A stretch of DNA of 64,000 nucleotides from Lamellibrachia satsuma (Eukaryota; Annelida; Polychaeta; Sabellida; Siboglinidae). The position numbers and the translations under genes were made by a program. Under the pieces are notes generated by a model that was given only the letters and a program-made list of their open reading frames with translations, was not told the origin of the DNA and did not search any database. Location: positions 2,918,501-2,982,500 of the forward strand of contig BSQZ01000038.1 of NCBI GenBank assembly GCA_033239005.1. The letters are read 5' to 3'. Of this stretch, positions 35,726 to 47,485 are shown piece by piece; position 1 is the first letter of the stretch, and each line of letters begins with the position of its first letter.

Positions 35726-37020
35726 ATTTAACATTTATTTTTCAAACCGACAGCTGAGATAAGTTTCTTTTGAATATTTTTAGTTAAAATCCCTATTTTT
35801 ACACCACGACTGTCAACCGTTAAGTTAATGAAGTTTGCTCCCTATTTCGTATAGATATGAAGTGAAACTTCAAAGAGAAAACATCAAAGTGATGTCACGT
35901 TTCCGGAAAGTGTGCAAGAAACATATATAAATCAGCAACACCATTCAGCTTTATTTAGAATCGTGTGAATTCGTAAAATAAATATTCCAGGGGCTGGGGT
36001 AAATAATCAATCAAACAATCGCTCGTGAAAAAAGTGGCGTCGTCTTGGTCAATGACTGTCAGATATTAATAGGAATTTTTTTATGTGCGGAGAATAGCAA
36101 ATATCATGATGCTATCTGCTGATGGACAAGTGTTCACGGGTTCGACAAGTACGCCGGAAGTACTATTCTTGTTCTCACAAGTTAACAGGTACGAAACTGG
36201 TATTAAAATTATCCCGTAGATTCGAGCGACTTCCGCCGGTTTCGAAATAGCATATGTCAGTTTTTTTTCAGGTGATTTAACGTGGATGCCCGGGGTCAAA
36301 GGGTTCAGGTGTCACCGGGTCAAAGAGTTCAGATGTCGCCAGTCCGACCAACAACACGATCAACTAGTAATAGGCATTCGTTTAGTTTAGCAAGAGTAAC
36401 ACGATTTAAAAAGATAATGATAATTTTAATAACTATTCACCTTATAAAATATATGTTTTATCTTCCTAGAGGTCGTGAGTTTAGAACTTAAATAAACATA
36501 CAAGTAAATACATTTATAGTCCCGCTTAAAATACAATAATTACTTAAGATAGTATAACTGTAAAATGCAGGAAAGAGAAACTACAGCGGTGGATTAAAAT
36601 AAGTAAAAATATGTAGGTTAACGGGTTATGAAAGGACGTGGATAAACTAACTTACATGTTATCAATCAGTTAACTGAAATTGACCAGTTAAATTGTTCGT
36701 GGTCTCGCTTGCCACGGTTGTTTAATTAAATAAATTGATCCAATAACATGTTTTAGAAGCCTGTGTGCATGGCATTGCAATTTCTTAGGACTTTGTTAGA
36801 GTTGTTCTATGTGTTTAGTGACAACCATCTTAGCACCAGTAACTGCTATCGAGTTCTTGAAAGTGGTTATTCCGTGTTGGTGGTGTGTGGAGATCTCTAT
36901 AGATGACGGCGTTCGATCATGTGATTGAAGATTGCTACCCGAAACCAACAGACCGGGCGGTAAGTGGACAAGGCAGCCAGTACACTTATCGATAGTCCAA
37001 CGATTATTCATCTATGGTAT

Positions 37021-37165
37021 ATTTGTCAATTTTGTTTTTTAAACATATTAATTCATTGCTAGCATTCACACAATCTGTAAATAATTTGTTCCATTAATTT
37101 ATCATCGTGTGTGAGAACGAGTACGTTCTGAAGTCCAATCTAGTATCTACGATGTTTCTTCACTA
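37021..37165 (-). mobile_element. LINE ORF2 C-terminal remnant (family A), inverted
   Basis: The - strand reads VDTRLDFRTYSFSHTMIN, a stop, then WNKLFTDCVNAS, matching the W-N-K-L-x-x-D-C-V-N/D-A-S tail of the family A copies. Decayed and truncated. Confidence 0.62.
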
Positions 37166-37689
37166 ACAGTACTTTGTGTACTCTAGTTATTTTATTGCCA
37201 TTAAGTTTATCAATATTTCATAACAATTCAATATATTGAACTTAAAAATATATTTACAGTGTATAAAGATTCGCTATTATCGCTACACGTCGATGTTAAC
37301 CGTGGACCAGTTTAACATATTTGTCCTGTACACTTTGTGCAGTTTGTCTTTCGCCTTTATAAAACAAGTGTTTGTGTTGTCATAAATTAGCCGTCGATTT
37401 CATCCTGTAAACTAAAGACAATACAGCAAGCTACAACTTCGTTAACCTGAACTTCCATAACTAGAATACCCAGCATACCTCTACCCACGAGTCCTGTCAC
37501 GCCAGGATGCACTGTCTTGTGTAAGCTCGACTTAACTCGAAGTGTTTCCCAATCCCTCAAACTTAATTGAAATTATGAAACTATATTATATCTGTCATAA
37601 CAATACATGTAATTGCATTTACAGTGGTACCCCACGTATAACGTATAACGGAATTCCAGTTATAATCATCAGTGGGTAGACACCTTATC

Positions 37690-37780
37690 GTTAGACCGTT
37701 ACATCATATAGGGTTAATTTAGTTACATCATATAGGGTTAATTTAGTTACATCACATGGAAACCCATTATATAGGGTTAA
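37690..37780. repeat. short direct repeats (acatcatatagggttaattt)
   Basis: Two perfect copies plus one diverged copy of a 25-base unit including ttacatcatatagggttaat. Confidence 0.8.
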
Positions 37781-38207
37781 CCTAGCAGCCAGATGTTACC
37801 AAATGTTACAATGGTTTTACTTTTCTTAAAACAATAGCATAAGTTTAATTGTCTGCATTTAGTTGACGCACACAGTTAGGCTATATAACTGTTTACTCGA
37901 CTGGTTGAAACAACGGTTCAGTTACACGAGACGAAATTTTATCCGCGACGCTGCATGGCGTGTAAAACCTACCAAATGTTACTCGCCTGCAGGGGTAGTA
38001 GCTCTACTTGAGCAGAAATAGAACACGTTTTATTTAAATCCGTAAAAAACTTATTTTCGTGTGATTAATTACTTAACTTTTATTGTTATTGTGTCTTTAT
38101 TGTCAAGTACTATTTCCATGCAGTCATTTCGCGAAAAATCAAACCTATCTAGTATCCACTATGACGCTCTAGCTCGCTTGTGCAACTGTGTTTAGTTTAG
38201 CGAAAAA

Positions 38208-38238
38208 AATTGCTTGTATGTATGTATGTATGTATGTT

Positions 38239-38317
<79 letters not shown>

Positions 38318-38328
38318 ATGCATGTATG
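38208..38328. repeat. (TATG)n/(TGCG)n microsatellite
   Basis: Tatg tetramers, then about 80 bases of tgcg tetramers, then tgca/tgta. Confidence 0.94.
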
Positions 38329-38378
38329 TTACGCTACTCCTCCTAGACGATTTACATCTCGGGCGTCAAACTTTCAGG

Positions 38379-38572
38379 GGTTCATCTACAACCCCACGGT
38401 CTGGTCATCTACGACCCCACGGACGGGTCATCTACGACCCCACGGTCGGGTCATCTACGACCCCACGGCCGGGTCATTTACGACCCCGCGGTCGGGTCAT
38501 CTACGCCCCCACGTTCGGGTCATCTACGACCCCACGGCCGGGTCATCTACGACCCCACGCCCGGGTCGTCTC
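38379..38572. repeat. 23-bp GC-rich minisatellite, 8 copies
   Basis: The unit is based on gggtcatctacgaccccacg. Single-base variants are seen in most units (cggtc, cggcc, cgttc). The period is not a multiple of three, so the apparent frames shift along the array. Confidence 0.93.
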
Positions 38573-39674
38573 GGTTAAATTGTTTTGAAACTCACCCGCT
38601 ATTACTCTTTTTATGAACAAACGAATTACCCTTTGTAATCATTACGAACAACTGTCGGCGACGCTACGTGAACAATTACGTACAATTGCTGACAACGTCA
38701 TGCGTCTTTTCTTCGATTGTCCGAAGTTACGTAATACAAGGGCAAGGCGTCGTTATACGCCACTATAACTGCCAGTTCTACGTCGCACATTCGACAGTTA
38801 CTTGCAGCACCAAATAACAAGGCGTAGATGGATAATTATGTGATAATGTTGTGTTTCCTGAAACTTGGTAAATACGAATTACCAAGTTATTCCGTCCGGT
38901 GTTTGGGAATTTTTTGTAGTATTCACGCACTACATATATTTGAACTGTAATTGAACATCAACATACGCGATGGATTAAATGGTCAGAGGAGGTAGTTTTA
39001 GATCACGTGATCAAACGTGAATTATACGCTTCCTCGTTAATCCATGTCCTCTAATTAATAATAATACAGATGAGTCAGTTTGTGATTCATCATTCGTCAC
39101 ACATAATTGATGAATGATATCGATATATGCGAGATCGAATTCAGGTTTGAAGAATGTAAAGGTTAATAGCGACATCCAACTTCCTTCGCGGTTAGGGGTT
39201 GACATTTACCTGTTCGCAGTTAGCTCCCCGGATTAGCACTTTCAAATGTTGATAATTAGGTAGGTATTAAATAGACAGGTTTTTAAGGCCTTTCACACGG
39301 GCAGTTTGCCCGCGTGAAAACCCTCCCTGCCCGTGTGAAATATTGTGTTGTGTATATATGCGTGGTAACGCGCCTGATAAAAGTAAAACATGTTTGCCCG
39401 TGGCCGTGTGAAATGTGGCACTGCCCGTGTAAGCTGAATCTTCAAAAACCCTGCTTACAGGGACCCCATGTATATATAACATGCAGTATAATAACCATCA
39501 GAATATGTTTACAAACATTTATCTCTAATAATTATGTTAAAGCTTTGTTTTTGTCTGACAATTCCATGGTGTCAAATTGATAATTGTTTTTTTCAATGAA
39601 GTTGTGAATTTCCCAGATTTCGGACTGTATTACAACGCCGCGCCTTGAACGGCTCCGCTATTTAAAACAACAGT

Positions 39675-39840
39675 AGTTCCATAACAGTTCGACTGGTTAC
39701 GCGATTTTAAACAATAGTGGTTCCGTGACAGTTCGACCGGTTACGCGATTTAAGATAATAGTAGTTCCGTAACAGTTCGACCGGTTACGCGATTTAAGAT
39801 AATAGTAGTTCCGTAACAGTTCGACCGGTTACACGATTGA
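39675..39840. repeat. 44-bp tandem repeat, 4 copies
   Basis: Units contain acagttcgaccggttacgcg and aatagtagttccgt. The first copy is the most diverged. Confidence 0.9.
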
Positions 39841-40295
39841 ATATATAATCAAGCATATCACACCAGTGGTTTACTAGGATAACTTTGTTGAAAACACATA
39901 ATTTTATTTCATTGGCCTCGCCGTACCATGCATCTCGAGTGCCTGTAGTCTGGAACTGATTTCCAAGAACTGCAAGGCGTTTATTGGTCGCTTATTTGTG
40001 CAGCTTTAGCGATAACGACGGAACTGTTGTTTACGTAATCAGGGGAAAAATGGCAGATGAACATGCGAATTGTCTAAAAACTTAATGACAAAAGACTACG
40101 GCGATCGAGAACATAGTCCCAACTCTTAATTTGCTAAAAAAAATCAGTAGGCGCGCCAAATAAATATAAAATGGTACATTTATGATCTGCACCCTCCTGT
40201 AATCGTAATGCGAATTGTCTAAAAACCGAATGACAACCAACTTCGACGTTCTATCTCCAGTCGATTACGCCGTCCCCGATATGGTCGTTTCATTT

Positions 40296-40757
40296 AAGTA
40301 GTAATCTTTGATGTGGCACTTTGTCAAAAGCTTTCTGAAAATCTAAGTAGAACATATCTACTGGTGATCGTCTATCCACTTAGTGATTTCTTCCAAAAAA
40401 CATAACATATTTGTTAAGATTAACCTCGCTTTTAGGAATCCGTGTTGAGATGGATTCTATAATCAATGCCTAATATGGAAGTCCACCATATGGTCTTTAA
40501 TTAACCTTTCTAATAATTTACAAATCACTGATGGTAAACTCACTGGTCTGTAATTCTCTCTATTTCTTTCCATTCAAAGGGAACCACTCCCTCTTTTAAT
40601 GACAAGTTGAGCACTCTTGCTTGAACACTCTAACTTGTTCTACTGTTTCCGTCCACTCCAGGTGATTTTTTTATCCTTGTAGCCTTTATTTCTGTTGAAT
40701 TGTCTGAAACTATATTGCACCAAATAGTTTCGTCGCAATCTGCTTCCCTTTCTAATT
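40296..40757 (-). mobile_element. LINE reverse-transcriptase fragment, inverted, with frameshifts
   Basis: On the - strand, in order: LKEGVVPFEWK, ENYRPVSLPSVICKLLERLI, QHGFLKARL, LTNMLCFLEEITKWIDD, then after a one-base frameshift PVDMFYLDFQKAFDKVPHQR. These are canonical early motifs of non-LTR retrotransposon reverse transcriptases, with the motif A aspartate in YLDFQKAFD. Two in-frame stops and the frameshift show that it is dead. Confidence 0.88.
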
Positions 40758-40784
40758 TTATTTTGTTAGCCTGAATAGATTTTG

Positions 40785-41523
<739 letters not shown>

Positions 41524-41629
41524 CTCCCCTCCCCTCCCCTTCTTCGTAATCGATCTCTCCTAAGCATTACATATCCTGTCAGTCCTAATTCAACATTTGA
41601 TATGCCTTTGTTAGCCCATGATTTGGTTA

Positions 41630-41631
<2 letters not shown>

Positions 41632-41660
<29 letters not shown>
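41632..41660. repeat. (ATT)n microsatellite
   Basis: About ten ATT units. Confidence 0.9.
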
Positions 41661-41661
<1 letters not shown>

Positions 41662-41829
41662 AAAGAACTGATTTATACCAATTATGAGAGGGTCAATATC
41701 TTCTACCATAAAGTTTAATTAGTTTTTCTTATTTACTATGCTCCTTAATCACTCTTATTTATAGCCAGCTTCAGAAATGTTTTCGTTGGCTTTTGACCTA
41801 AAGTAACCGTAATGGTCCTTGGTCCACAG

Positions 41830-41920
41830 GGAGCATATGGCAAAGGCTGATCTACAGCGTCAGTAGATGCTCCCAACAAAGGCTGATATACAGCGTCAGT
41901 AGATGCCCCCAACAAAGGAG
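41830..41920. repeat. 39-bp direct duplication
   Basis: Two adjacent copies of caaaggctgatctacagcgt and the following tcagtagatgctcccaa, with small differences. Confidence 0.75.
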
Positions 41921-42168
41921 CTGGTATCCGACTCCCAAATAATACGTGACTAATTCCTGATAAATCTTGCAGTGAATCGCGCTGGTTGCGATACTGCTAC
42001 GCTCGTTAATCTCCGCTAGTGTCCGGCTGTTTCCGTTAGTTGTTGGCCTCTTCACCTATTCCGTCGACACAGTTTGATCGACGACTGTGACCGGACGTAT
42101 CTTATGTGAGCTTGACCTGAGCAGTGGTGTCAATCCTCATATCACCAGTGGTTTCAGTGTCCTTGCTT

Positions 42169-42262
42169 GTTTACTTACATACTTACTTATTTATTAACTT
42201 ACATACTTATACTTACTTATTTATTAACTTACATACTTATACTTACTTATTTACTTACATTA
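42169..42262. repeat. 30-bp tandem repeat, about 3 copies
   Basis: Units of acttacttatttattaactt plus acatacttat. Confidence 0.85.
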
Positions 42263-43480
42263 CTCATCCTCTTTACCCTGCTTTGTGCCCAGGTTTGGCT
42301 CACAAGAGGTCAGACCACAATGTATTATTGCATCGGTGGCCATGTTAAAGTTTTGTCTGATTATAAGAATAAGACCATCACAAATTCGGAACAAACGTCA
42401 CATCCACCGTCATCACTGATATTCGGAACAAGTTTCGTCAAAATCGCCTACTTTCAGCTCTTTTAACCACGTCGCAAACGCGCTTAACCTCAACATTGAT
42501 AGTTTTTGCTAAATATTCATACCGGTGTTACCCACCCACCCACCTCAGTTGCCGACCCCACATTCGAGCCGTAACTATCTGCTGAATTTTCTGCGAAAAA
42601 AACATCAACATCGCTTAAACGTTTCTTGTGTCCGTCATATTCTTGATTGTTTAAACCTATTTGTAACGTAAATGGCTACAACAGAACCAGGACAGGAATG
42701 ACGACATTTAGACGCTTGTAGGTGAAATACTGGAGCAGGTAGGCTAGTTGCCGACCTCCGTGTTAGTTGCAACCAATGTATATCACAAAAATGAAGTTTC
42801 GTGGCATTTGGAAGACGTTTCTCGGTTGCATGGTGGTCTTGGTGTTTGGCAAATTATTTCTTATGTAGGTAGTTGCCCAGTTAGAGAGCAGCAGTTACTT
42901 TTAAAAATATGGAAACATTAAATTGAAATAATCAATATATTAAAAAAATTCAAATATTAAAAAAAATTCATTTAATATATGGTTTTACATTTGTTTTATA
43001 TACTTTTTAATGTGTTAATTATTTTTAAAAGTTCAGTAGAAAAAGTGTAATTTTCAATACGTTGAAATAAATTAGTTTCCTAAATTCAACGCAAGCAAAT
43101 GGCTTTTCTTGAATTTAATTCACTGCAGTTTTGTACTGTTTCTTTCCACTAGGCATCAAGAAATAGTATTCAGAATACACGGCTGCAAAATAAGAATATT
43201 CTATTTCATTTTTAATTAATTCCTTTTGAATGCAAAGAAATCTTTCACGAAAGGCGGGGGAAAATCAACAAATTCTTAATGTAAAAGGAGCAGATCAATT
43301 TCGAAAAATATAAGCTCCAGTGATTTATACTAATGCCTTGGGACTTATAATATGCGAGGAATATCTGCCTCATCTGATTGTACATGTTGTATCTTTCTCT
43401 TAGAATAATAAAGGTGAATATGAAGGCAAGTTCTTATCCTGTCCTTGGGACTGTTCAAAGCGCTTTACGCTTCAGTGCGG

Positions 43481-44306
43481 CTTCACCCCCTGGCAGACCT
43501 GTTCCTTCACACTTCACCCCCTGGCAGACCTGTTCCTTCACGCTTCACCCCTGGCAGACTTGTTCCTTCACACTTCGCCCCCTGGCAGACCTGTTCCTTC
43601 ACGCTTCACCCCTGGCAGACCTGTTCCTTCACACTTCACCCCTGGCAGACTTGTTCCTTCACACTTCACCCCCTGGCAGACCTGTTCCTTCACGCTTCAC
43701 CCCCTGGCAGACCTGTTCCTTCACACTTCACCCCTGGCAGACCTGTTCCTTCACACTTCACCCCCTGGCAGACCTGTTCCTTCACACTTCACCCCCTGGC
43801 AGACCTGTTCCTTCACACTTCACCCCCTGGCAGACCTGTTCCTTCACACTTCACCCCCTGGCAGACCTGTTCCTTCACACTTCACCCCTGGCAGACCTGT
43901 TCCTTCACACTTCACCCCTGGCAGACCTGTTCCTTCACACTTCACCCCCTGGCAGACCTGTTCCTTCACACTTCACCCCCTGGCAGACCTGTTCCTTCAC
44001 ACTTCACCCCCTGGCAGACCTGTTCCTTCACACTTCACCCCCTGGCAGACCTGTTCCTTCACACTTCACCCCTGGCAGACCTGTTCTTTCACACTTCACC
44101 CCTGGCAGACCTGTTCCTTCACACTTCACCCCTGGCAGACCTGTTCCTTCACACTTCACCCCCTCGCAGACCTATTCCTTCACACTTCACCCCCTGGCAG
44201 ACCTGTTCCTTCACACTTCACCCCCTCGCAGACCTGTTCCTTCACACTTCACCCCCTGGCAGACCTGTTCATTCACACTTCACCCCCTGGCAGACCTGTT
44301 CATTCC
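43481..44306. repeat. 30/31-bp minisatellite, about 27 copies
   Basis: The unit contains ctggcagacctgttccttca plus cacttcaccc. Units differ by one C (cacccctgg or caccccctgg), so the period alternates between 30 and 31 bases. This leaves all three + frames open for hundreds of codons without any coding meaning. Confidence 0.95.
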
Positions 44307-44357
44307 AACGATATCTCGACTTCTCTGGGAGCAATTACTGCGCGAAGAACCTAGCGG

Positions 44358-44581
44358 CTAGGAGAGTTCGGAATTTCTGGTAATGATTCGCACAAGATCT
44401 CGCCAGTTCCCTCTATATCGGGCTCTCCTTGCCACTGTGCCCAGCCTAGCAGCCTTCCGTTCTTCCATGGTTCGCCTATACTTGTTGATTTTGGTCTTCC
44501 CCGTTCCTGTTCCTGTTTGCCTTCTGTGGTCCAAATCAACGCTGTTTTCACCTGCAGGTCACTTAGAATATGCTGTGTCAT
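44358..44581 (-). mobile_element. LINE ORF2 C-terminal remnant (family C), inverted
   Basis: The - strand reads ALIWTTEGKQEQERGRPKST, then after a frameshift YRRTMEERKAARLGTVARRA and RGNWRDLVRIITRN before TAG. R-G-R-P-K-x-T, R-R-T-x-E, W-R-D/x-L-V is a familiar C-terminal signature of non-LTR retrotransposon ORF2 proteins. It directly abuts the 30/31-bp minisatellite. Confidence 0.8.
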
Positions 44582-44837
44582 TTAGACTTGATGTATTTCA
44601 CGTACCTGCTGCCGTCGTCGCTGGTACGATATATTCTCAGACTGTTTCCAATCGTCGACCATGTCGTTTCAGAATGTATGTCGATGATATATCATTCTGA
44701 GTCTAAGACTGTGATCCTCGGGTCTGTATTATATCGAAGAGAGAGAAATATCGCAGGATTAGTCCTGTTCAGATCAATTAGAACCGTGTTCACCATATAG
44801 AAATCAGCCTCCGATGTTCACCATTCCACAGATTAGT

Positions 44838-45060
44838 TGGGCTCGGTATCGTAGTGGCTAGAACGTAGGGCCCTCAATCGCGAGAACCCGGGTTCGAATC
44901 CTTTGGCTGCTGTTTCGAAGCTTTGGCAATTTCGTTCATCCCACGTTGCTCTAGTTAACACAGTTGTATGAATGGGTACCTGTCTAAAGGCAACGTTTTG
45001 AACAGTCCCAGTGACTGAATACCGCGCTATTTAAGAACGTATATAAATTTACCTTTACAG
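44838..45060 (+). mobile_element. tRNA-derived SINE with intact A and B boxes
   Basis: The head carries an A-box-like gtatcgtagtgg (44846-44857) and a perfect B box GGTTCGAATCC (44891-44901), spaced as in a tRNA. The body includes atgaatgggtacctgtc and aacagtcccagtgactg, with the 3' end accgcgctatttaagaac. Not a functional tRNA: the acceptor stem is not closed. Confidence 0.75.
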
Positions 45061-45309
45061 AGATAGACATCGTATTTCAGAATGTCTGTCGATCATGAGT
45101 CTTCAGTCAACAAGGCAATGGCCACCCAGGTTTCTGCTACACCGAAATCAGACTACTTCACTAGTTTTTACCTTTCTCAAATTATTTAATTAAATACCTT
45201 GACTGGGGAGTGACACTGGACTGTAGGCGTATTGAAATTTGCTTGGAGCTCTTTTTGTGAATTGACATAACTTCGTTTAACCCACGTTTTCCATTTTACT
45301 TGCTAGTTA

Positions 45310-45655
45310 GGTTTTACTTGCATGTGTAACGTACAAGAATGTAAATTTTTACTTGCATGGAGTAATGTATAAGAATGTAATTTTTTACTTGCATGTGTAA
45401 CGTACAAGAATGTAAATTTTTACTTGCATGTGTAATATACAAGAATGTAAATTTTTACGTGCATGTGTAATGTACAAGAATGTAAAGTTTTACTTGCATG
45501 TGTAACGTACAAGAATGCCAATTTTTGCTTGCATGTGTAACGTACAAGAATGTCAATTTTTACTTGCATGTGTAACGTACAAGAATGTCAATTTTTACTT
45601 GCATGTGTAACGTACAAGAATGTCAATTTTTACTTGCATGTGTAACATACAAGAA
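45310..45655. repeat. 35-bp minisatellite, about 10 copies
   Basis: Units contain tttttacttgcatgtgtaac and gtacaagaatgt, with small length variation. Confidence 0.93.
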
Positions 45656-46463
45656 GTCAATATCGAAGTACGATAATCTACTTGCGTTGGTTTGGTTTGG
45701 TCATTAGTACGCGTCGTGGTCAATGTTGCTGTGTTTAATTAGTTCAAAATACTCGCTTACTGCATGGGGTAACTCTCGAACACGCATTAGCTGTGTTGTT
45801 CCTATGGCAACCGTTGCTATACGAAACAGACCGTCTGGTGACATCACATCCCTTCACTGAGAACTTGCCTTAGTTACTCAACTAAATATACAGTGAATGG
45901 AGCAGTTTTCTCAACAGTATCAATAAATACAGTAATCTCACATTTTAATATCATCGGCTTATGCAAAACATTACATCGTTCTATATAAAACACAAAAATA
46001 AACATGAATTCAACAATTTAAATACATAATATAGCAACACAACCAGGATAAAACGTTGTTCATCATCTCATGCCATCCTGAGCACACTAGGTGCAAGTCT
46101 CAAGTTCAAGCCGTTGAACGGCGTCATTTCTCCGATGTTTACCAGTAAATCACCAGTGTATTTGACTCTCCGTTTGCGGTGAATTCACGCTTCACGTTGA
46201 CGCACCAAGAAATAAGCAACTATCATATTTGTAAACTGACAATGCCGGGCACGGTTGAACTACGGTTGAACTACGAAGGTAAAGCTTTGTACAACGCTAA
46301 AGCCGGATCGCGGCGCTAAACCGTTTGTTGTCACGCGGTTTTCTCTACGACAGTACCGCGTGACGGTTTTGATGGAAAAGCCACTTGTGGTCGCGAAACC
46401 GATTTGTGAAATCGTCCTGTCGTCAGAATTTTTACATTTGGCGACACCAGACAAAACGCACTG

Positions 46464-46469
46464 TTTATT
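46464..46469 (-). terminator. candidate poly(A) signal of the T-box gene
   Basis: AATAAA on the - strand (TTTATT on +), about 260 bases past the T-box stop codon. It is the first such hexamer I noticed downstream of the stop. Confidence 0.45.
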
Positions 46470-46727
46470 GTTACAGTTCAACGCTAATTGTTCCGGTAGC
46501 AACGGCGCCGATATATGTAGCACCGGTCTGGATGACTTCCGATTGTCTCCCCTACGGGACTCTTATGTGTGTCGCTGCTTCGTTGCGTTGCGAAGCTTCG
46601 TTCGAACACGTGACACGTCCGTCTGCGTGACGTCACGCGGCCGCCGGAAGTTGCGAGCGGATCGGCGCCCGGCGACACTATGGCAGTGATCGATGTTGGT
46701 CGGCGGGCGCGCATGCGCAGTGGGCGA

Positions 46728-47485
46728 TCATACCATCGAGTTTGAGAACGGCGACGCCGACGCGAAGTTCATGACGGGCATGCTTGGAAGGTGCGCCGGA
46801 TATCCGGCGGGGTTCGCCTGCATATACGTGCAAGACGGCAGGCTCGTGTGCACCGGCGTCAGACCGTAGCCGTTGACGCCAGCGCCACCTGCCGACGAGG
46901 CTGCCATCGCGCATGCGTTGCTCTGCGCCGCCAGCTGACACGAGGACATTTGTTGCGAGAGGTTGATCCCCGCCGCCCCGCCTTGGAGCAGACCGGTAGC
47001 GGAAGACACCGGTTGAAGCAAGCCTCCGTTGGCCGCCATATGCATCGCCGCCATTCCGCCCGTCGACGAGTGGTGCGGGTAGTACACCTGGTCACCGCAA
47101 GGCGGTGTATTGCCCGTCAGATACGGTGACGCACTCTGACCCATGTACTGGCACTGCGACGCGAGCTGCAGCGACGCCGAGCGCATCCCGCCGTAACTAC
47201 GTTGCTTTTCACCGCTACCGCTGTGGCTGCTGCTGCTGCCGCCGCTGCTATTGTTCGACATCATCTGACTGCCACCTAGCGGCGTCCTCGGCTTCACATG
47301 ACATGTCGGTGACATGTCGTCAGAGTCGGAGAGCGCTCCCGTCTTCGTAACGGACTGGTCACGCTCCTTGGCGTGCTTACTTAGTTGTGACGTACTCGTG
47401 ACGGCGTCTGACGACTGGTGACGGCTGCGGTGCAGCGCCTCTTCCGCCTCCATCTCTCGCTTCACCTGCTTCTGGCATGACTCGT
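46728..47485 (-). CDS. T-box transcription factor, C-terminal exon
   Basis: Preceded by acceptor ctgttgcag and ending at TGA (46728-46730). It encodes 251 residues after two leading bases. The order is a charged segment (ESCQKQVKREMEAEE), an Ser/Thr region with an acidic patch (LSDSDDMSPT), a Ser/Gly run, then a Gln/Met/Ala/Gly/Tyr-rich tail ending NSMV. Such a low-complexity tail is normal for the transactivation or repression region C-terminal to a T-box domain. It is assigned to this gene by strand, order, open splice frame and composition; no domain in it is diagnostic. The codons are much GC-richer than the surroundings, and the complementary strand frames are shadows. Its leading phase requires one base from the previous exon, which 50720-50787 does not supply. 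Confidence 0.8.

Noticed and set aside
43378..44383. Three overlapping + frames of 264-327 codons
   Set aside because: They read through a 30/31-bp minisatellite, so all three frames are open; there is no domain, splice or codon support.
44838..44905. Functional tRNA gene
   Set aside because: A and B boxes are present, but the acceptor stem does not close and a SINE body follows.
46360..47350. + strand frames of 81-112 codons opposite the T-box last exon and 3' UTR
   Set aside because: They are antisense shadows of a GC-rich coding exon and its flank.
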